From Nocardia macrotermitis (GTDB lineage: Bacteria > Actinomycetota > Actinomycetes > Mycobacteriales > Mycobacteriaceae), in the NCBI RefSeq assembly GCF_009604405.1, contig NZ_WEGK01000008.1, forward strand, positions 186,001 to 250,000: DNA of 64,000 nucleotides, given 5' to 3'. The notes below the pieces were generated by a model. That model was not told where the DNA came from, did no database searches, and worked only from the letters and a program-made list of their open reading frames with translations. A program made the translations under genes and the position numbers. Positions 37,114-45,390 of this stretch are shown here, in pieces. Each line of letters opens with the position of its first letter. The stretch's first letter is position 1.

Positions 37114-38367
37114 ATGACCGATGTCCGGACCGAACCGGCCGAGGCGGGAGCGTCGATACCGTTCTGCCGAATTCTCGGCCCCACCGAGGTCGAGATCGAC
37201 GGTGTGCCGGCGAATCTCGGCGGTCCACGCACGCGGCAGGTGCTGACGGTGCTGTCCACCGGCCTCGGCGTGCCGGTCCCGGACGACTACCTGATCGATC
37301 GAGTCTGGCGAAACGAACAGCCGCGCAACGTCGTTCAGGCATTACGCACCATGATCAACCGCTTGCGCACCGGCCTCGGCGCCGAGACCGGACATCGCTA
37401 TCTGCAGCGCGGTCGCGGCGGATACGCGCTGACCGTCCCGTTGGAACAGACCGACTACGGCCGCCTTCCGGCCTTGATCACCCGGGCGCAACAGCAACTC
37501 GCCCACGGCAGTTCGGCGGTCGCGGTGCGCGATTTCGAGGCGGCGGTGGAGTTGTGGCGCGGCGCGCCGTGGGAAGAACTCGGTGATATGCCGGAGCTGA
37601 CGGGGGCTCGCGTCCGCCTTGGGGAGCTGTACGAGACCGCGCTGGAGGAGCTCCAAGCCGCACGACTCGTTCTCGGCGAGACCGCTGCGGCCATCGCCGC
37701 ACTTCCGCACGCCATCGAGGCCGCCCCCTACCGAGAGCGCCGATGGGAGTTGCTCGCACTCGCGCTGTACCGCAGCGGTCGCCAAACCGAGGCCCTCGCA
37801 GCCCTGCACCGGTTCCGTCAACGCCTGCGCGCCGACACCGGAACCGACCCCGGCCCTTCACTCCGCACTCTCGAGCAACGAATCCTGCACCAGGATCCCG
37901 CCCTGTTGGCACCGGATTCGGCGACCGCGATCGATCCCCGCCGCATTCCTCCCGAGACGCGACCGGGTGACGCCGCGACAGGTTCTGTCCGAGAATCGCC
38001 GTCCACCACGGTACTTCGAGTCGAACTACACCCCGACCTCGTCGGCGACACCGGCAATCTCCCGTTACCCGCTGCCTCCGGATATCGAAAAGCGAATTCC
38101 GACAAGGTAATTCAACCAACTGTCGAGCACCAGGTCGACACCTGCATCATCGAGGATCAGGACGCGGCCGATATCGTCCGCCGATCACTTCGAACCAAAC
38201 ACTACGACGCCGTATTCATCAGCACGGCAATACAATTCAGTGCCGACCCCCGATTGCTGACCACAATCGTGAACCTCGCCCACACCCTGCAACCGCACTG
38301 CCGATTCGTGTTCGGCGAGTTCGACGGCAGCGATCCGATCGAGCGCACTTCGCGCCCGACCGAGTGA
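37114..38367 (+). CDS. SARP/AfsR-type regulator with BTAD domain and an unusual C-terminal extension
   Basis: This 417-residue protein starts at an ATG with an AGGAGC upstream. Residues about 17-105 form an OmpR-like winged helix (ILGPTEVEIDGVPANLGGPRTRQVLTVL ... YLQRGRGGYAL). Residues about 110-260 form the bacterial transcriptional activation domain with WRGAPWEEL and a TDPGPSLRTLEQRIL ending. SARPs activate nearby secondary-metabolite or catabolic promoters. Beyond residue 270 lies a linker and about 90 residues (DTCIIEDQDAADIVRRSL ... HYDAVFISTAIQFSADPRLL) that I do not recognise; they vaguely recall a nucleotide- or SAM-binding fold. Part of that tail is duplicated at 36406-36447. No target promoter can be named. 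Confidence 0.9.
   Translation: MTDVRTEPAEAGASIPFCRILGPTEVEIDGVPANLGGPRTRQVLTVLSTGLGVPVPDDYLIDRVWRNEQPRNVVQALRTMINRLRTGLGAETGHRYLQRGRGGYALTVPLEQTDYGRLPALITRAQQQLAHGSSAVAVRDFEAAVELWRGAPWEELGDMPELTGARVRLGELYETALEELQAARLVLGETAAAIAALPHAIEAAPYRERRWELLALALYRSGRQTEALAALHRFRQRLRADTGTDPGPSLRTLEQRILHQDPALLAPDSATAIDPRRIPPETRPGDAATGSVRESPSTTVLRVELHPDLVGDTGNLPLPAASGYRKANSDKVIQPTVEHQVDTCIIEDQDAADIVRRSLRTKHYDAVFISTAIQFSADPRLLTTIVNLAHTLQPHCRFVFGEFDGSDPIERTSRPTE
38215..38256. repeat. 42-bp direct repeat, copy B (inside the SARP gene)
   Basis: This matches 36406-36447 with three mismatches. It codes for the FISTAIQFSADPRL part of the SARP C-terminal extension. The in-frame copy here is presumably the original. 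Confidence 0.85.
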
Positions 38368-38481
38368 GCCACGTCCGTGCGCGATACCTCATCGACATCA
38401 GTCACCCGGGAACGAATATCTGCTGGCCGCAAGACCTTTCGCCACCAAGTACGTCGGCGCCACGAGCCTCGGCCACACATC

Positions 38482-38511
38482 ATTACGCCAGTTTCGATTA
38501 CGCCAGTCTCG
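38482..38511. repeat. Two tandem 15-bp units
   Basis: ATTACGCCAGTTTCG is followed at once by ATTACGCCAGTCTCG. It lies in the non-coding stretch before the truncated SDR gene. No function is evident. Confidence 0.7.
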
Positions 38512-38548
38512 CAACGAGTTCAGTGAATCGCGGCCTTAAACGCCGCCG

Positions 38549-39439
38549 GTGGTCACCGGAGCCAGCGACGGCATCGGGCTGGGCATCGCCACCCGCTTGG
38601 CCGCGGCCGGAGCCGAAGTGCTGCTGCCCGTGCGCAATCCACGTAAGGGCCAGGCGGCGATCACCACCATCGCGCAGGCGGCCCCGCACGCGAACCTCGC
38701 CCTGCACAGCCTCGATCTGTCCTCGCTGGACTCCGTGGCGGCATTCGGCGAGACCCTGCGCCGGCAGGGTCGGCCCATCCACCTGCTGATCAACAACGCG
38801 GGCGTGATGACGCCGCCGGACCGGCAGCGCACCACCGACGGGTTCGAGTTGCAGTTCGGCACCAACCATCTCGGCCACTTCGCCCTGGTCGCGCACCTGC
38901 TGCCACTGTTACGCGCCGGTCGGGCACGGGTGACCTCGCAGATCAGCGTCGCCGCCGACCAGCACGCGATCAACTGGCAGGACCTCAACTGGGAGCACTC
39001 CTACAACGGCGCGAAATCCTACAGCCAATCCAAGATCGCGTTCGGACTCTTCGGCCTCGAACTCGACCGCCGCAGCCGAGCCGACGGCTGGGGCATCACC
39101 AGCAACCTGTCCCACCCCGGCGTCGCGCCGACGAACCTGCTCGCCGCCCGTCCCGAGGTCGGCCGCACGAAACAGACACCGCGCAGGCGGCTCATCAGCG
39201 CCCTGTCCGCCCGCGGCATCCTGTTCGGAACCGTCGACACCGCGAAACTCCCCGCCCTGTACGCCGCGACCGCACCCGACGCTCAGGGCGGGCGACTCTA
39301 CGGCCCCAGCGGCCCCGGCCACCTCGGCGGCCCGCCCGCCGAGCAGCAGCTCTACGCCCGCCTGACCAACACCGATGACGCCCAACGCATCTGGACGATC
39401 TCCGAGGAGCTGACCAAGACCTCCATTCCCGACGACTGA
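38549..39439 (+). CDS. Short-chain dehydrogenase/reductase, 5'-truncated
   Basis: The frame gives 296 residues and shows TGASDGIGLG (cofactor motif), LLINNAGVM (NNAG), Ser in VTSQIS and the catalytic YSQSK (YxxxK). The C-terminal part (SHPGVAPTNLL, GGRLYGPSGPGHLGGPP) resembles retinol-dehydrogenase-like SDRs of actinomycetes. An in-frame TAA at 38537-38539 cuts off the usual 15-18 N-terminal residues, so only VVTGAS remains of the first strand. The only start is a GTG at 38549 without a ribosome-binding site. The protein may be unstable or untranslated; call it a probable recent pseudogene or a truncated enzyme. The substrate is unknown. Confidence 0.7.
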   Translation: MVTGASDGIGLGIATRLAAAGAEVLLPVRNPRKGQAAITTIAQAAPHANLALHSLDLSSLDSVAAFGETLRRQGRPIHLLINNAGVMTPPDRQRTTDGFELQFGTNHLGHFALVAHLLPLLRAGRARVTSQISVAADQHAINWQDLNWEHSYNGAKSYSQSKIAFGLFGLELDRRSRADGWGITSNLSHPGVAPTNLLAARPEVGRTKQTPRRRLISALSARGILFGTVDTAKLPALYAATAPDAQGGRLYGPSGPGHLGGPPAEQQLYARLTNTDDAQRIWTISEELTKTSIPDD

Positions 39440-39569
39440 ACCGCGAATACGGTCGGAACCCCGATACGCCGCGCGTATCCGCTCATAGCCGCTGGCGGGC
39501 GTTCGAGAACGGCGCGGGACCCGACTCGCACTGTCTTATTCGAGACCGAACCCGTTGCCGCTAAGTGGA

Positions 39570-39775
39570 TTATTGCGCGCTGGGCTTGATCAGCAGTTTG
39601 CCCCCTCGTGGGGTGGTGAACCGCCGAATTGTGAACCCCAGAAAGTCGAATCCCTGATCCAGGGACACGATTGAGGTCTTGTCCTCGTTGAACGACAAAC
39701 CCCGCGCCTGAAGCACCCGATCCAGCAGGACCGGAATACCCAAAGGACGCAGGGGCCCCACCGGATTTCGGGGCT
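39570..39775 (-). pseudogene. Group II intron reverse transcriptase/maturase remnant
   Basis: The leftward frame reads GPLRPLGIPVLLDRVLQAR, then GLSFNEDKTSIVSLDQGF and DFLGFTIRRF, ending in GKLLIKPSAQ. RPLGIP and the SFNEDKT ... FDFLGF motifs are hallmarks of bacterial group II intron reverse transcriptases. In an intact protein about 200 residues, including the YxDD active site, separate these two parts, so this is an internally deleted scar. No intron RNA domains V/VI could be recognised nearby. The flanks (39440-39569 and 39776-39924) hold nothing recognisable. Confidence 0.7.
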
Positions 39776-39924
39776 TAGACCCAGATACTGTACTCGCTCT
39801 CGTATGGCTTCCCGTCGGCGAAGTGCGCAGTCTCGAAACGTGGTGAATCCGGCCGAGTCCATGGCGTCCACGAGCGACGAATCTCCTCACGCCCACCGCT
39901 GAGCTGCCGAGCACCCCACACGGG

Positions 39925-40989
39925 CTACGCCGTTGTGAACACGATTCGTGGTGGGGCATCGGAGGCGCGGGCTCGTTCGAAAGCATCGGCGAGGCCGTCG
40001 ATTCCGACGGTTTCGCCGATGAGCGGTTCGGGATCGAGTCCACCGCTCACGACCAGATCGAGTGTCTCGTACCAGTCCTCGACGGCGGGACCGCCACCGA
40101 ATTGCAGGTTGATCCCCTTCAGGTGAGCGGTCGCCGAGGAAATGGTGTCACTCCCGGCTCCGCCCGCGGACAGGATCCGGGTGCCGATCGGGCAGTTCTC
40201 GATGATGTCGGCAAGGACTCCTTCGACACCGGTGCACTCGTAGACGGTGCAGGGCGCCAGACCCGCCAGCGCGATGCGATCGTGCACGTCCTCGGAATTG
40301 CCCCACGCGGCTGCCCGCCATTGCTCAAAGGTCGGACGCTCGGCGGGATCGATCACCACGTCGGCGCCGAACTCGCGGGCCAGTTTCCGTCGCGAGGGGC
40401 TGAAGTCCGCTGCAACAACGGTTTTCGCGCCGCGCTGCTTCAGTGCGGCGACCACCGACAGACCGATCGCGCCGAGTCCGATGACCAGCGGGACCGTGGT
40501 GTCGTTGTGCCCGACACGCGTGTAGTACCAGCCGACGGCCATGGCGTCGACCAGAGCCAGACGCTCGACAGGCAGGTCATCGGGCAACGATCGCGCGAAT
40601 CCCTCGGACAGCAGGAAGTACTCGCCGAACCCGCCCGGCGCATCGGGCGCCATGCCGATGATGCGCATTCCACCGTCGACGAACAGCGCGGGCACGGAGG
40701 TGACACGGGTGCCGATCGGCCACTGCCGCTGGGTATCCGGACCGTATTCGACCAATTCGGCACAGTATTCGTGGCCCATGACCACGTCCTGATCGGGCGC
40801 GTGCACCCGCATGCCGGATCGGTCGGCCGCGGCGACCTCGGGGTGATCCATGTAGTGGTGGTCCGACGCACAGATGGCACAGGCCAGGGTGCGGACCAGG
40901 ATCTGGCCCGGCCCGGGTACCGGCCGGGCGATCTCGCGCAGGGCGAGCGTGCCGTCGCGGAGGCTGACCGCGCGCATCGTGTCGTTCAT
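39925..40989 (-). CDS. Zinc-type medium-chain alcohol dehydrogenase
   Basis: This 354-residue protein starts MNDTMRAVSLRDGTLALREIARP at an ATG overlapping the stop of the upstream SnoaL gene by four bases. The GroES-like domain carries CAICASDHHYMDHP (catalytic Cys and nearby His) and GHEYCAEL. The Rossmann motif is GLGAIGLSVVAAL at about residue 170. The four-Cys structural zinc lobe of classical ADHs is absent. It probably oxidises an alcohol, or reduces a ketone, with NAD(P). It is the last gene of the operon 43699-39925. The substrate is unknown. Confidence 0.9.
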   Translation of the reverse strand: MNDTMRAVSLRDGTLALREIARPVPGPGQILVRTLACAICASDHHYMDHPEVAAADRSGMRVHAPDQDVVMGHEYCAELVEYGPDTQRQWPIGTRVTSVPALFVDGGMRIIGMAPDAPGGFGEYFLLSEGFARSLPDDLPVERLALVDAMAVGWYYTRVGHNDTTVPLVIGLGAIGLSVVAALKQRGAKTVVAADFSPSRRKLAREFGADVVIDPAERPTFEQWRAAAWGNSEDVHDRIALAGLAPCTVYECTGVEGVLADIIENCPIGTRILSAGGAGSDTISSATAHLKGINLQFGGGPAVEDWYETLDLVVSGGLDPEPLIGETVGIDGLADAFERARASDAPPRIVFTTA

Positions 40990-41516
40990 GAATTCTGCTT
41001 TCCGGGTCGTTCCAGGGCCCCGTAGACGGGGTCGTTGCGGTCGCGGGACCCTCCCGCCGGGAAGGCCGGCGCGGTGATCGGTCGGGTCTCGTCGAGTACA
41101 TGCAGGTAGTGGCGGCGGCTGATCCGCCAGATTCCTTGGCGCCGTTGCCATTCGTCGACATACCGGCCGTAGGAGACGAAGTCGGAGAACGTGCCGTCAT
41201 CCATACGCGAACGCAGCCGGGAAATCACATAGGCTTCGCTGCCCGCCTCATCGCCATGGACATTGATCCCGATCGAGCCCAGATGATGGACGTGCCCCTC
41301 GAACGCGGGGTGCACCGCGCCGATGAATTCGGCGAATTCGTCGGTGGAGCCTGTGAACATCGCGCCGTAGTCGAGCACCGCGTCGGGATGGAACACCGAC
41401 CGGGCCAGGTCCAGATCGATCCGGTCCATCGCCCGGCAATACGCGGCGAGTCGCTCGGTGATCTCCTGCTTCGCGAACAACTGGGCCAATTGTTCATCGG
41501 ACAGCTTATCGGTCAT
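40986..41516 (-). CDS. SnoaL/NTF2-like protein (second copy of the operon)
   Basis: This encodes 176 residues starting MTDKLSDEQLAQLFAKQEITERLAAYCRAMDRIDLDLARSVFHPDA. The ITERLAAYCRAMDR and ARSVFHPDAVLDYG pattern is that of SnoaL-like (NTF2-fold) proteins acting as small dehydratases, isomerases or ring-hydroxylation partners. His73/His78-type residues in the VHHLGSIGI strand may line the pocket. Its ends overlap both neighbours by four bases, so it is translationally coupled within the operon. The C-terminal extension (ALERPGKQNS) is unremarkable. The reaction is not predictable. Confidence 0.9.
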   Translation of the reverse strand: MTDKLSDEQLAQLFAKQEITERLAAYCRAMDRIDLDLARSVFHPDAVLDYGAMFTGSTDEFAEFIGAVHPAFEGHVHHLGSIGINVHGDEAGSEAYVISRLRSRMDDGTFSDFVSYGRYVDEWQRRQGIWRISRRHYLHVLDETRPITAPAFPAGGSRDRNDPVYGALERPGKQNS

Positions 41517-42580
41517 ACTTCACCACCTGTCGGTGTTGTGGAAGGCACTGTTCCGCTGACATCGGGATCCGCCGATCCATCTGCTCTCCCACGCCGCCTT
41601 CCTACGGTGAAAAAATGCGCGGCGTCGCCGATCGTGTCCCTGATCGGTCGTGGGTACCATCCGAGTTCGCGCTCGGCCTTCGAATGATCCAACGGGGTCA
41701 TGATGTGCATCAGACGCATGGATGTCCGGGTCAGACGAACCTCTTTGCCGCTGATTCGGGCGGCTATTTCGCCGAGCAGCCCGGCCACCGGCAGCATGGC
41801 GCGGGGTATCCCGTATCGCGGTGGTTCCGCTCCGCTGATTCTCGCGGCGAGATCGTGCAGTTCACGGGAATTGTGGAATCCGGCCGAGACGATGTAACGC
41901 TCCCCCACCCGGCCGCGTTCTCCGGCCAGAATCAAGGCTCGCGCGGCATCGCGGATGTCCACGACCTCTGCCCCGACGCCGCGAACGTACAACGGCATCT
42001 TGCCCCGCACGGCCGCCGCGACGAATCCGCCGTGCGGCGTCGGCAGATAGTCGCCCGGCCCATAGGTATTGGCCACACACATCGCGACAGCGGGCAGCCC
42101 GCGATCGCGCGCGTAGTCCAGGACCAGGCGCTCCGCCTGCACGCGCGACTGCACGTAGGCCCCGCCGCGGCGTTCCCAGTTGTGCGGGCCCGACCCCTCG
42201 TCGACGACGCCTTCGCCGATAGGGAGAGTCGCGATCGAACTGGTGAACACGAACCGTCGCAGCCCGGCCTCGAGCGCCACATCCAGCACCGGGCGCAGAC
42301 TGGTGACGTTCGTGTGGAACAACCTCGCCGGGTCGCGCAACCACGGCCGGGCATCGACGACGCAGTAATACACGACCTCGCAGCCCCGCATCGCCGCGCG
42401 GACCGACTCCGGATCCTCGATATCGCCGTAGGCGTACTCGACATCCAGATCCTCCAGTGCGCGAAGCGAACTGGTTCTGCGGACCATCGCCCGCACGGGC
42501 TCACCACGTTCGATCAAGGCACGGACCACATGCGAGCCGAGGAAGCCGCTCGCTCCGATGACCAGATGGCGGGCACTCAC
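41513..42580 (-). CDS. NAD-dependent epimerase/dehydratase-like extended SDR
   Basis: The protein has 355 residues from a GTG start with AGGAGA eight bases upstream; the frame is open further but lacks support there. The cofactor motif is VIGASGFLGSHV. The usual catalytic YxxxK appears as YVQSR (Lys replaced by Arg) in AYVQSRVQAERLV. VANTYGPGDYLPTPHGGF is the substrate-side motif. Such proteins often act as 3-beta-hydroxysteroid-type or sugar dehydrogenases. It overlaps both neighbouring genes by four bases. The Arg change may be a subfamily trait, so activity cannot be excluded or assured. Confidence 0.88.
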   Translation of the reverse strand: MSARHLVIGASGFLGSHVVRALIERGEPVRAMVRRTSSLRALEDLDVEYAYGDIEDPESVRAAMRGCEVVYYCVVDARPWLRDPARLFHTNVTSLRPVLDVALEAGLRRFVFTSSIATLPIGEGVVDEGSGPHNWERRGGAYVQSRVQAERLVLDYARDRGLPAVAMCVANTYGPGDYLPTPHGGFVAAAVRGKMPLYVRGVGAEVVDIRDAARALILAGERGRVGERYIVSAGFHNSRELHDLAARISGAEPPRYGIPRAMLPVAGLLGEIAARISGKEVRLTRTSMRLMHIMTPLDHSKAERELGWYPRPIRDTIGDAAHFFTVGRRRGRADGSADPDVSGTVPSTTPTGGEV

Positions 42581-43050
42581 TGCTGATGTCTCCTGTTCGA
42601 ATCCCGGCCGGGGGTATCCGCCGCGAACGGCTGGTTGCCGAACCACATATTCTCCTCGCGCAGCTCTCGGCTACGCCAGCCTTCGGCGGTCAGGACCAGG
42701 CGATGGTGGTAATAGCCACCGCAGAAGCTGAGTCCCTCGACGCCGGGCAGCTGCATCGGGTTGTAGAACATCGCTCGCACGGCAGCGGTATCGCCCTCGA
42801 CCTCGATCTCCACGTTCGTGATGTAGTGCTGCGTCATCGGCAACAGTGCCACGTTGGTGCGCAGCCACTCGGCGATCTGGTCGCGTGGTCCCGCCGTGCC
42901 GCCGGGAGCGCTCGAGTAATCGATACGAGCGTCCTCGGTGAACACCGAACGCCACAGCTCCCAGTCCTGGCTGTCGACCGCACGAGCGTAGGTGTTCAGT
43001 AGCGCGGTGATTTCCAGCTGGTCACTGATCTGTCGCACACTCATCAACAC
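42577..43050 (-). CDS. SnoaL/NTF2-like protein (first copy of the operon)
   Basis: The product has 157 residues from a GTG with AAGGG six bases upstream; the ATG two codons later is an alternative start. ISDQLEITALLNTYARAVDSQDWELWRSVFTEDARIDY is a standard SnoaL-like opening; HYITNVEIEVEGDTAAVRAMF and CGGYYHHRLVLTAEGWRSREL complete the fold. It is the first intact gene of the leftward operon that continues with the epimerase, another SnoaL protein and the ADH. The two SnoaL copies are distant relatives, not recent duplicates. The function is unknown. Confidence 0.9.
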   Translation of the reverse strand: MLMSVRQISDQLEITALLNTYARAVDSQDWELWRSVFTEDARIDYSSAPGGTAGPRDQIAEWLRTNVALLPMTQHYITNVEIEVEGDTAAVRAMFYNPMQLPGVEGLSFCGGYYHHRLVLTAEGWRSRELREENMWFGNQPFAADTPGRDSNRRHQQ

Positions 43051-43059
43051 AGCTCACCC

Positions 43060-43375
43060 TTTCCCGGCTCGCCGCGGGACGGACGAAACTCACCAGGGAG
43101 AAGAAGCGGGTCCGCATCGAGGGGTCGCCTTCGATGGTCAGTGTCCAGCCATCCTGCGGCTTCGGCCACTGCGCGGGGTACTCGCCGCCGACGGTCCACA
43201 ACGCCTCGATGTCGATGAGCGGCTCCCCTGCGGCTCATCCCCGACAGCACCAGCGGCAGAACGCCCGAGATATTGCCGGGGTTGAGACCACTGCCGTGCA
43301 CGGTGGTACCGCCGACGTGGCACGCTTCGAGGAGACGGTCACGATCCTCGGGTGTGATACGCCGGGGATGGAACA
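43060..43375 (-). pseudogene. DapB-like dehydrogenase remnant (internal deletion and frameshift)
   Basis: One frame holds TPEDRDRLLEACHVGGTTVHGSGLNPGN and LPLVLSGMSR, the middle of a dihydrodipicolinate-reductase-like (2,4-diaminopentanoate dehydrogenase-type) protein. Another frame then gives ALWTVGGEYPAQWPKPQDGW and LTIEGDPSMRTRFFSLVSF, the C-terminus of the same family. About 150-200 residues between them and the whole N-terminal cofactor domain are missing. An ATG-started frame running 43550-43044 joins this middle part to an N-terminal stretch (MNLHPALKPQVYTGVTVERT) I do not recognise, and it is unlikely to be a working gene. Confidence 0.6.
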
Positions 43376-43549
43376 GGAAAGCGGACCATCCGAGGTCCCC
43401 CGGGCCGAGGGTGGCCATCCAACTGCGGTCGCGCACTGCGGGCGCATCGGTGGGGAAACGCAGACGCACGCCGCCGAACTCCCCCGAGTGTGTTCGCTCG
43501 ACGGTGACTCCGGTGTAGACCTGCGGCTTCAACGCGGGATGCAGATTCA

Positions 43550-43699
43550 TTACTCCTCGATCGCGATCTGCGATTGTTCGTCCATCCCGAATTCCGCGAT
43601 CACATAGGGCATCCCGGCGCGGTCCGACATGTGGCCGCTGAGCATCAGATCGGGCAGGAGTTGAGCCGGTTGCGCCCTCGTCAGATCCTCGTAGCCCAT
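43550..43699 (-). CDS. 49-residue leading ORF of the operon, probably an N-terminal fragment
   Basis: The ATG has a very strong GAGGAGGAAC site and lies just downstream of an operator element (43772-43797), so it is probably the first translated frame of the operon. The product (MGYEDLTRAQPAQLLPDLML ... MPYVIAEFGMDEQSQIAIEE) is short and ends at a TAA that overlaps the next ATG by one base. It resembles the N-terminus of a longer protein rather than a complete small protein. I do not recognise the family. It is probably a truncated gene. Confidence 0.55.
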   Translation of the reverse strand: MGYEDLTRAQPAQLLPDLMLSGHMSDRAGMPYVIAEFGMDEQSQIAIEE

Positions 43700-43771
43700 G
43701 GTTCCTCCTCTATCCGGCTCCCGGCGCGCGGCGACGTCTTCGACGGTTCGACAACGAGAGTAGAGATTATA

Positions 43772-43797
43772 TAGCCATCCGTCTAGACGTTAGTCTA
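43772..43797. promoter_or_regulatory. Operator 1 of the GTCTAGAC regulon
   Basis: Core GTCTAGAC at 43781-43788; TAGAC-GTTA-GTCTA at 43784-43797 has perfect arms. It lies 73 bases upstream of the ATG of the leftward operon 43699-39925 and also upstream of the rightward PucR gene. Confidence 0.75.
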
Positions 43798-43931
43798 GTT
43801 TACTAGATGCGGTCAGAAGTCATGGACACCCGCGTCGTGATCACCCTTCGCATCGTCAACGCCGATGCAAGCATCGACTCGGTGCGCCGTCAGCCGACAG
43901 CTCGGTTACCGAGGCGCCATCGAACAATTGG

Positions 43932-43957
43932 CAGACTAACGTCTAGATGTCTATCCA
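43932..43957. promoter_or_regulatory. Operator 2 of the GTCTAGAC regulon
   Basis: CAGAC-TAAC-GTCTA overlaps TAGAT-GTCT-ATCCA, with the centre GTCTAGAT. The spacer TAAC is the complement of the GTTA in operator 1. It lies in the gap between the leftward operon and the PucR gene. Confidence 0.65.
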
Positions 43958-43976
43958 ATCCAGTCTCGCCGATAAA

Positions 43977-44014
43977 TGGACATGGGTCTAGACATGCGTC
44001 TAGACCTGCGTTAG
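43977..44014. promoter_or_regulatory. Operator 3 of the GTCTAGAC regulon (triple site)
   Basis: Three units follow each other at 12-base steps: TGGAC-ATGG-GTCTA, TAGAC-ATGC-GTCTA (43989-44002, perfect arms) and a weaker TAGAC-CTGC-GTTAG. It sits about 95 bases before the PucR start. Confidence 0.75.
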
Positions 44015-44106
44015 GCTGTCAGCCGTCCACCCAGCCTGTCCGAACAGATGAAAGCGTTTTCGCCGTTCCCAGGACCCGATCCCTCTCACACAGCCGTAGG
44101 TCGCCC

Positions 44107-45390
44107 ATGCTGGATCCACAGGCACAGTGCACCATCGAAAACTCGGTCGCCGATATCCTCGAACAGATCACCACCTCTGGCACAGCGCCGACGAGCGAAG
44201 ACCGCAGCGGGATCGCGGCAGCCGCGCACCGCAGCCTCGAATTGCTGGTCGAAGCGACGCGGGATGACGCGATGCCGTTGTGCATTCCTCCGTTGGAGAA
44301 CGCCGCTGCCCGATGGGCTACCTCCGGCCTACCGCTCGACAGCGTATTGCATGCCCTTCACCGGCGGGTACGGCTCGCAGCCGATGCTTCGGCGATGACT
44401 GTCGAGAACAACGCCCGCGGATCTTTCCACGAGGAGCGCGGCACGGGGCAAGCGGCGCGGATCGCAGGCCTCATCGACGCCCTCGATCTGTTGACCAGCG
44501 CGATAACCAAGGCGTACGCGCATAAATCCACGGGCCCCCGGCCCTCATCACCTGACGCCACCGAGACAGTCGCCACCGCATTGCTCCGGGGAGAGAGTCC
44601 CATCGATGTGGCCCGCGAATGCGGCATCAGGCTCGTGTCGAGATACGCCGTTCTCGCGATTCACATGCCGCCGCACTCGGAAGAACTCGCCGAACGCATT
44701 GATCCGCATCCTGCACACCGCGGCAGAACACGTCGTGTGCGTAGTGAGCTGAAGGCGAGTACGGGGGCCGACGCCCTAGCGTTGTTGAGCCATATCGGCG
44801 GAACGATCTTGCTTCCGGCGCAGGACGTGTGCGATCGAAGCCTCGAGCGACTGACCGCGAGGCTGTCGCACGCGGCCCGCGCACCGATCACGGCCACAGT
44901 CGATTTCGCCGACCTCGCGACAGTTCCGGAAACGGTCAAGCATGTCCACCACTTACTCGAATCGATTACCGGCCTTGGTTATCCAGCCGGCCTCTATCGG
45001 CTCAGGGACATGGCGTTGGTCGCGCAGTTGACGGCTCCCGGTCCTGGTCGAGAAAGCTTGGCGAGCATCCTGGATCCGCTCGAGGATCATCCCGAGCTGA
45101 TGACTTTCCTACAGGCACACCTGCACAACAACCTGAACAGGCGGCGGACCGGAAGGCAGTTCGGAATTCACACCGGCACAGTCGATTACCGTCTCAGAAG
45201 AATCGGTCAGATCATCGGTCGCAACCCGACTTCAGCGGATAGCGTATGGCTCATCCAGTCGGCGTTCATCGCTCGCGGCCGGCCCCCGATCGGCGCCACC
45301 CGTCGGGACTTTGCTCAGGAGGCCGACGGTATCCCGAATAAATGCAGCACGGCGTTTTCGATAGTTCTGCACAGCTCGGCCTCGGAGTAG
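44107..45390 (+). CDS. PucR/CdaR-type transcriptional regulator
   Basis: From the ATG at 44107 the protein has 427 residues. An N-terminal helical region (TIENSVADILEQITTSG ... SVLHALHRRVRLAAD) is followed by a middle GGDEF-like CdaR region and a C-terminal helix-turn-helix: AHLHNNLNRRRTGRQFGIHTGTVDYRLRRIGQIIG. An upstream in-frame extension to 43807 runs through three operator elements and is not used. The C-terminal 25 residues beyond the helix-turn-helix overlap the 3' end of the convergent TetR gene by 76 bases and look like read-through, so the original stop may have been lost. It is probably an activator in the cluster. Confidence 0.85.
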   Translation: MLDPQAQCTIENSVADILEQITTSGTAPTSEDRSGIAAAAHRSLELLVEATRDDAMPLCIPPLENAAARWATSGLPLDSVLHALHRRVRLAADASAMTVENNARGSFHEERGTGQAARIAGLIDALDLLTSAITKAYAHKSTGPRPSSPDATETVATALLRGESPIDVARECGIRLVSRYAVLAIHMPPHSEELAERIDPHPAHRGRTRRVRSELKASTGADALALLSHIGGTILLPAQDVCDRSLERLTARLSHAARAPITATVDFADLATVPETVKHVHHLLESITGLGYPAGLYRLRDMALVAQLTAPGPGRESLASILDPLEDHPELMTFLQAHLHNNLNRRRTGRQFGIHTGTVDYRLRRIGQIIGRNPTSADSVWLIQSAFIARGRPPIGATRRDFAQEADGIPNKCSTAFSIVLHSSASE

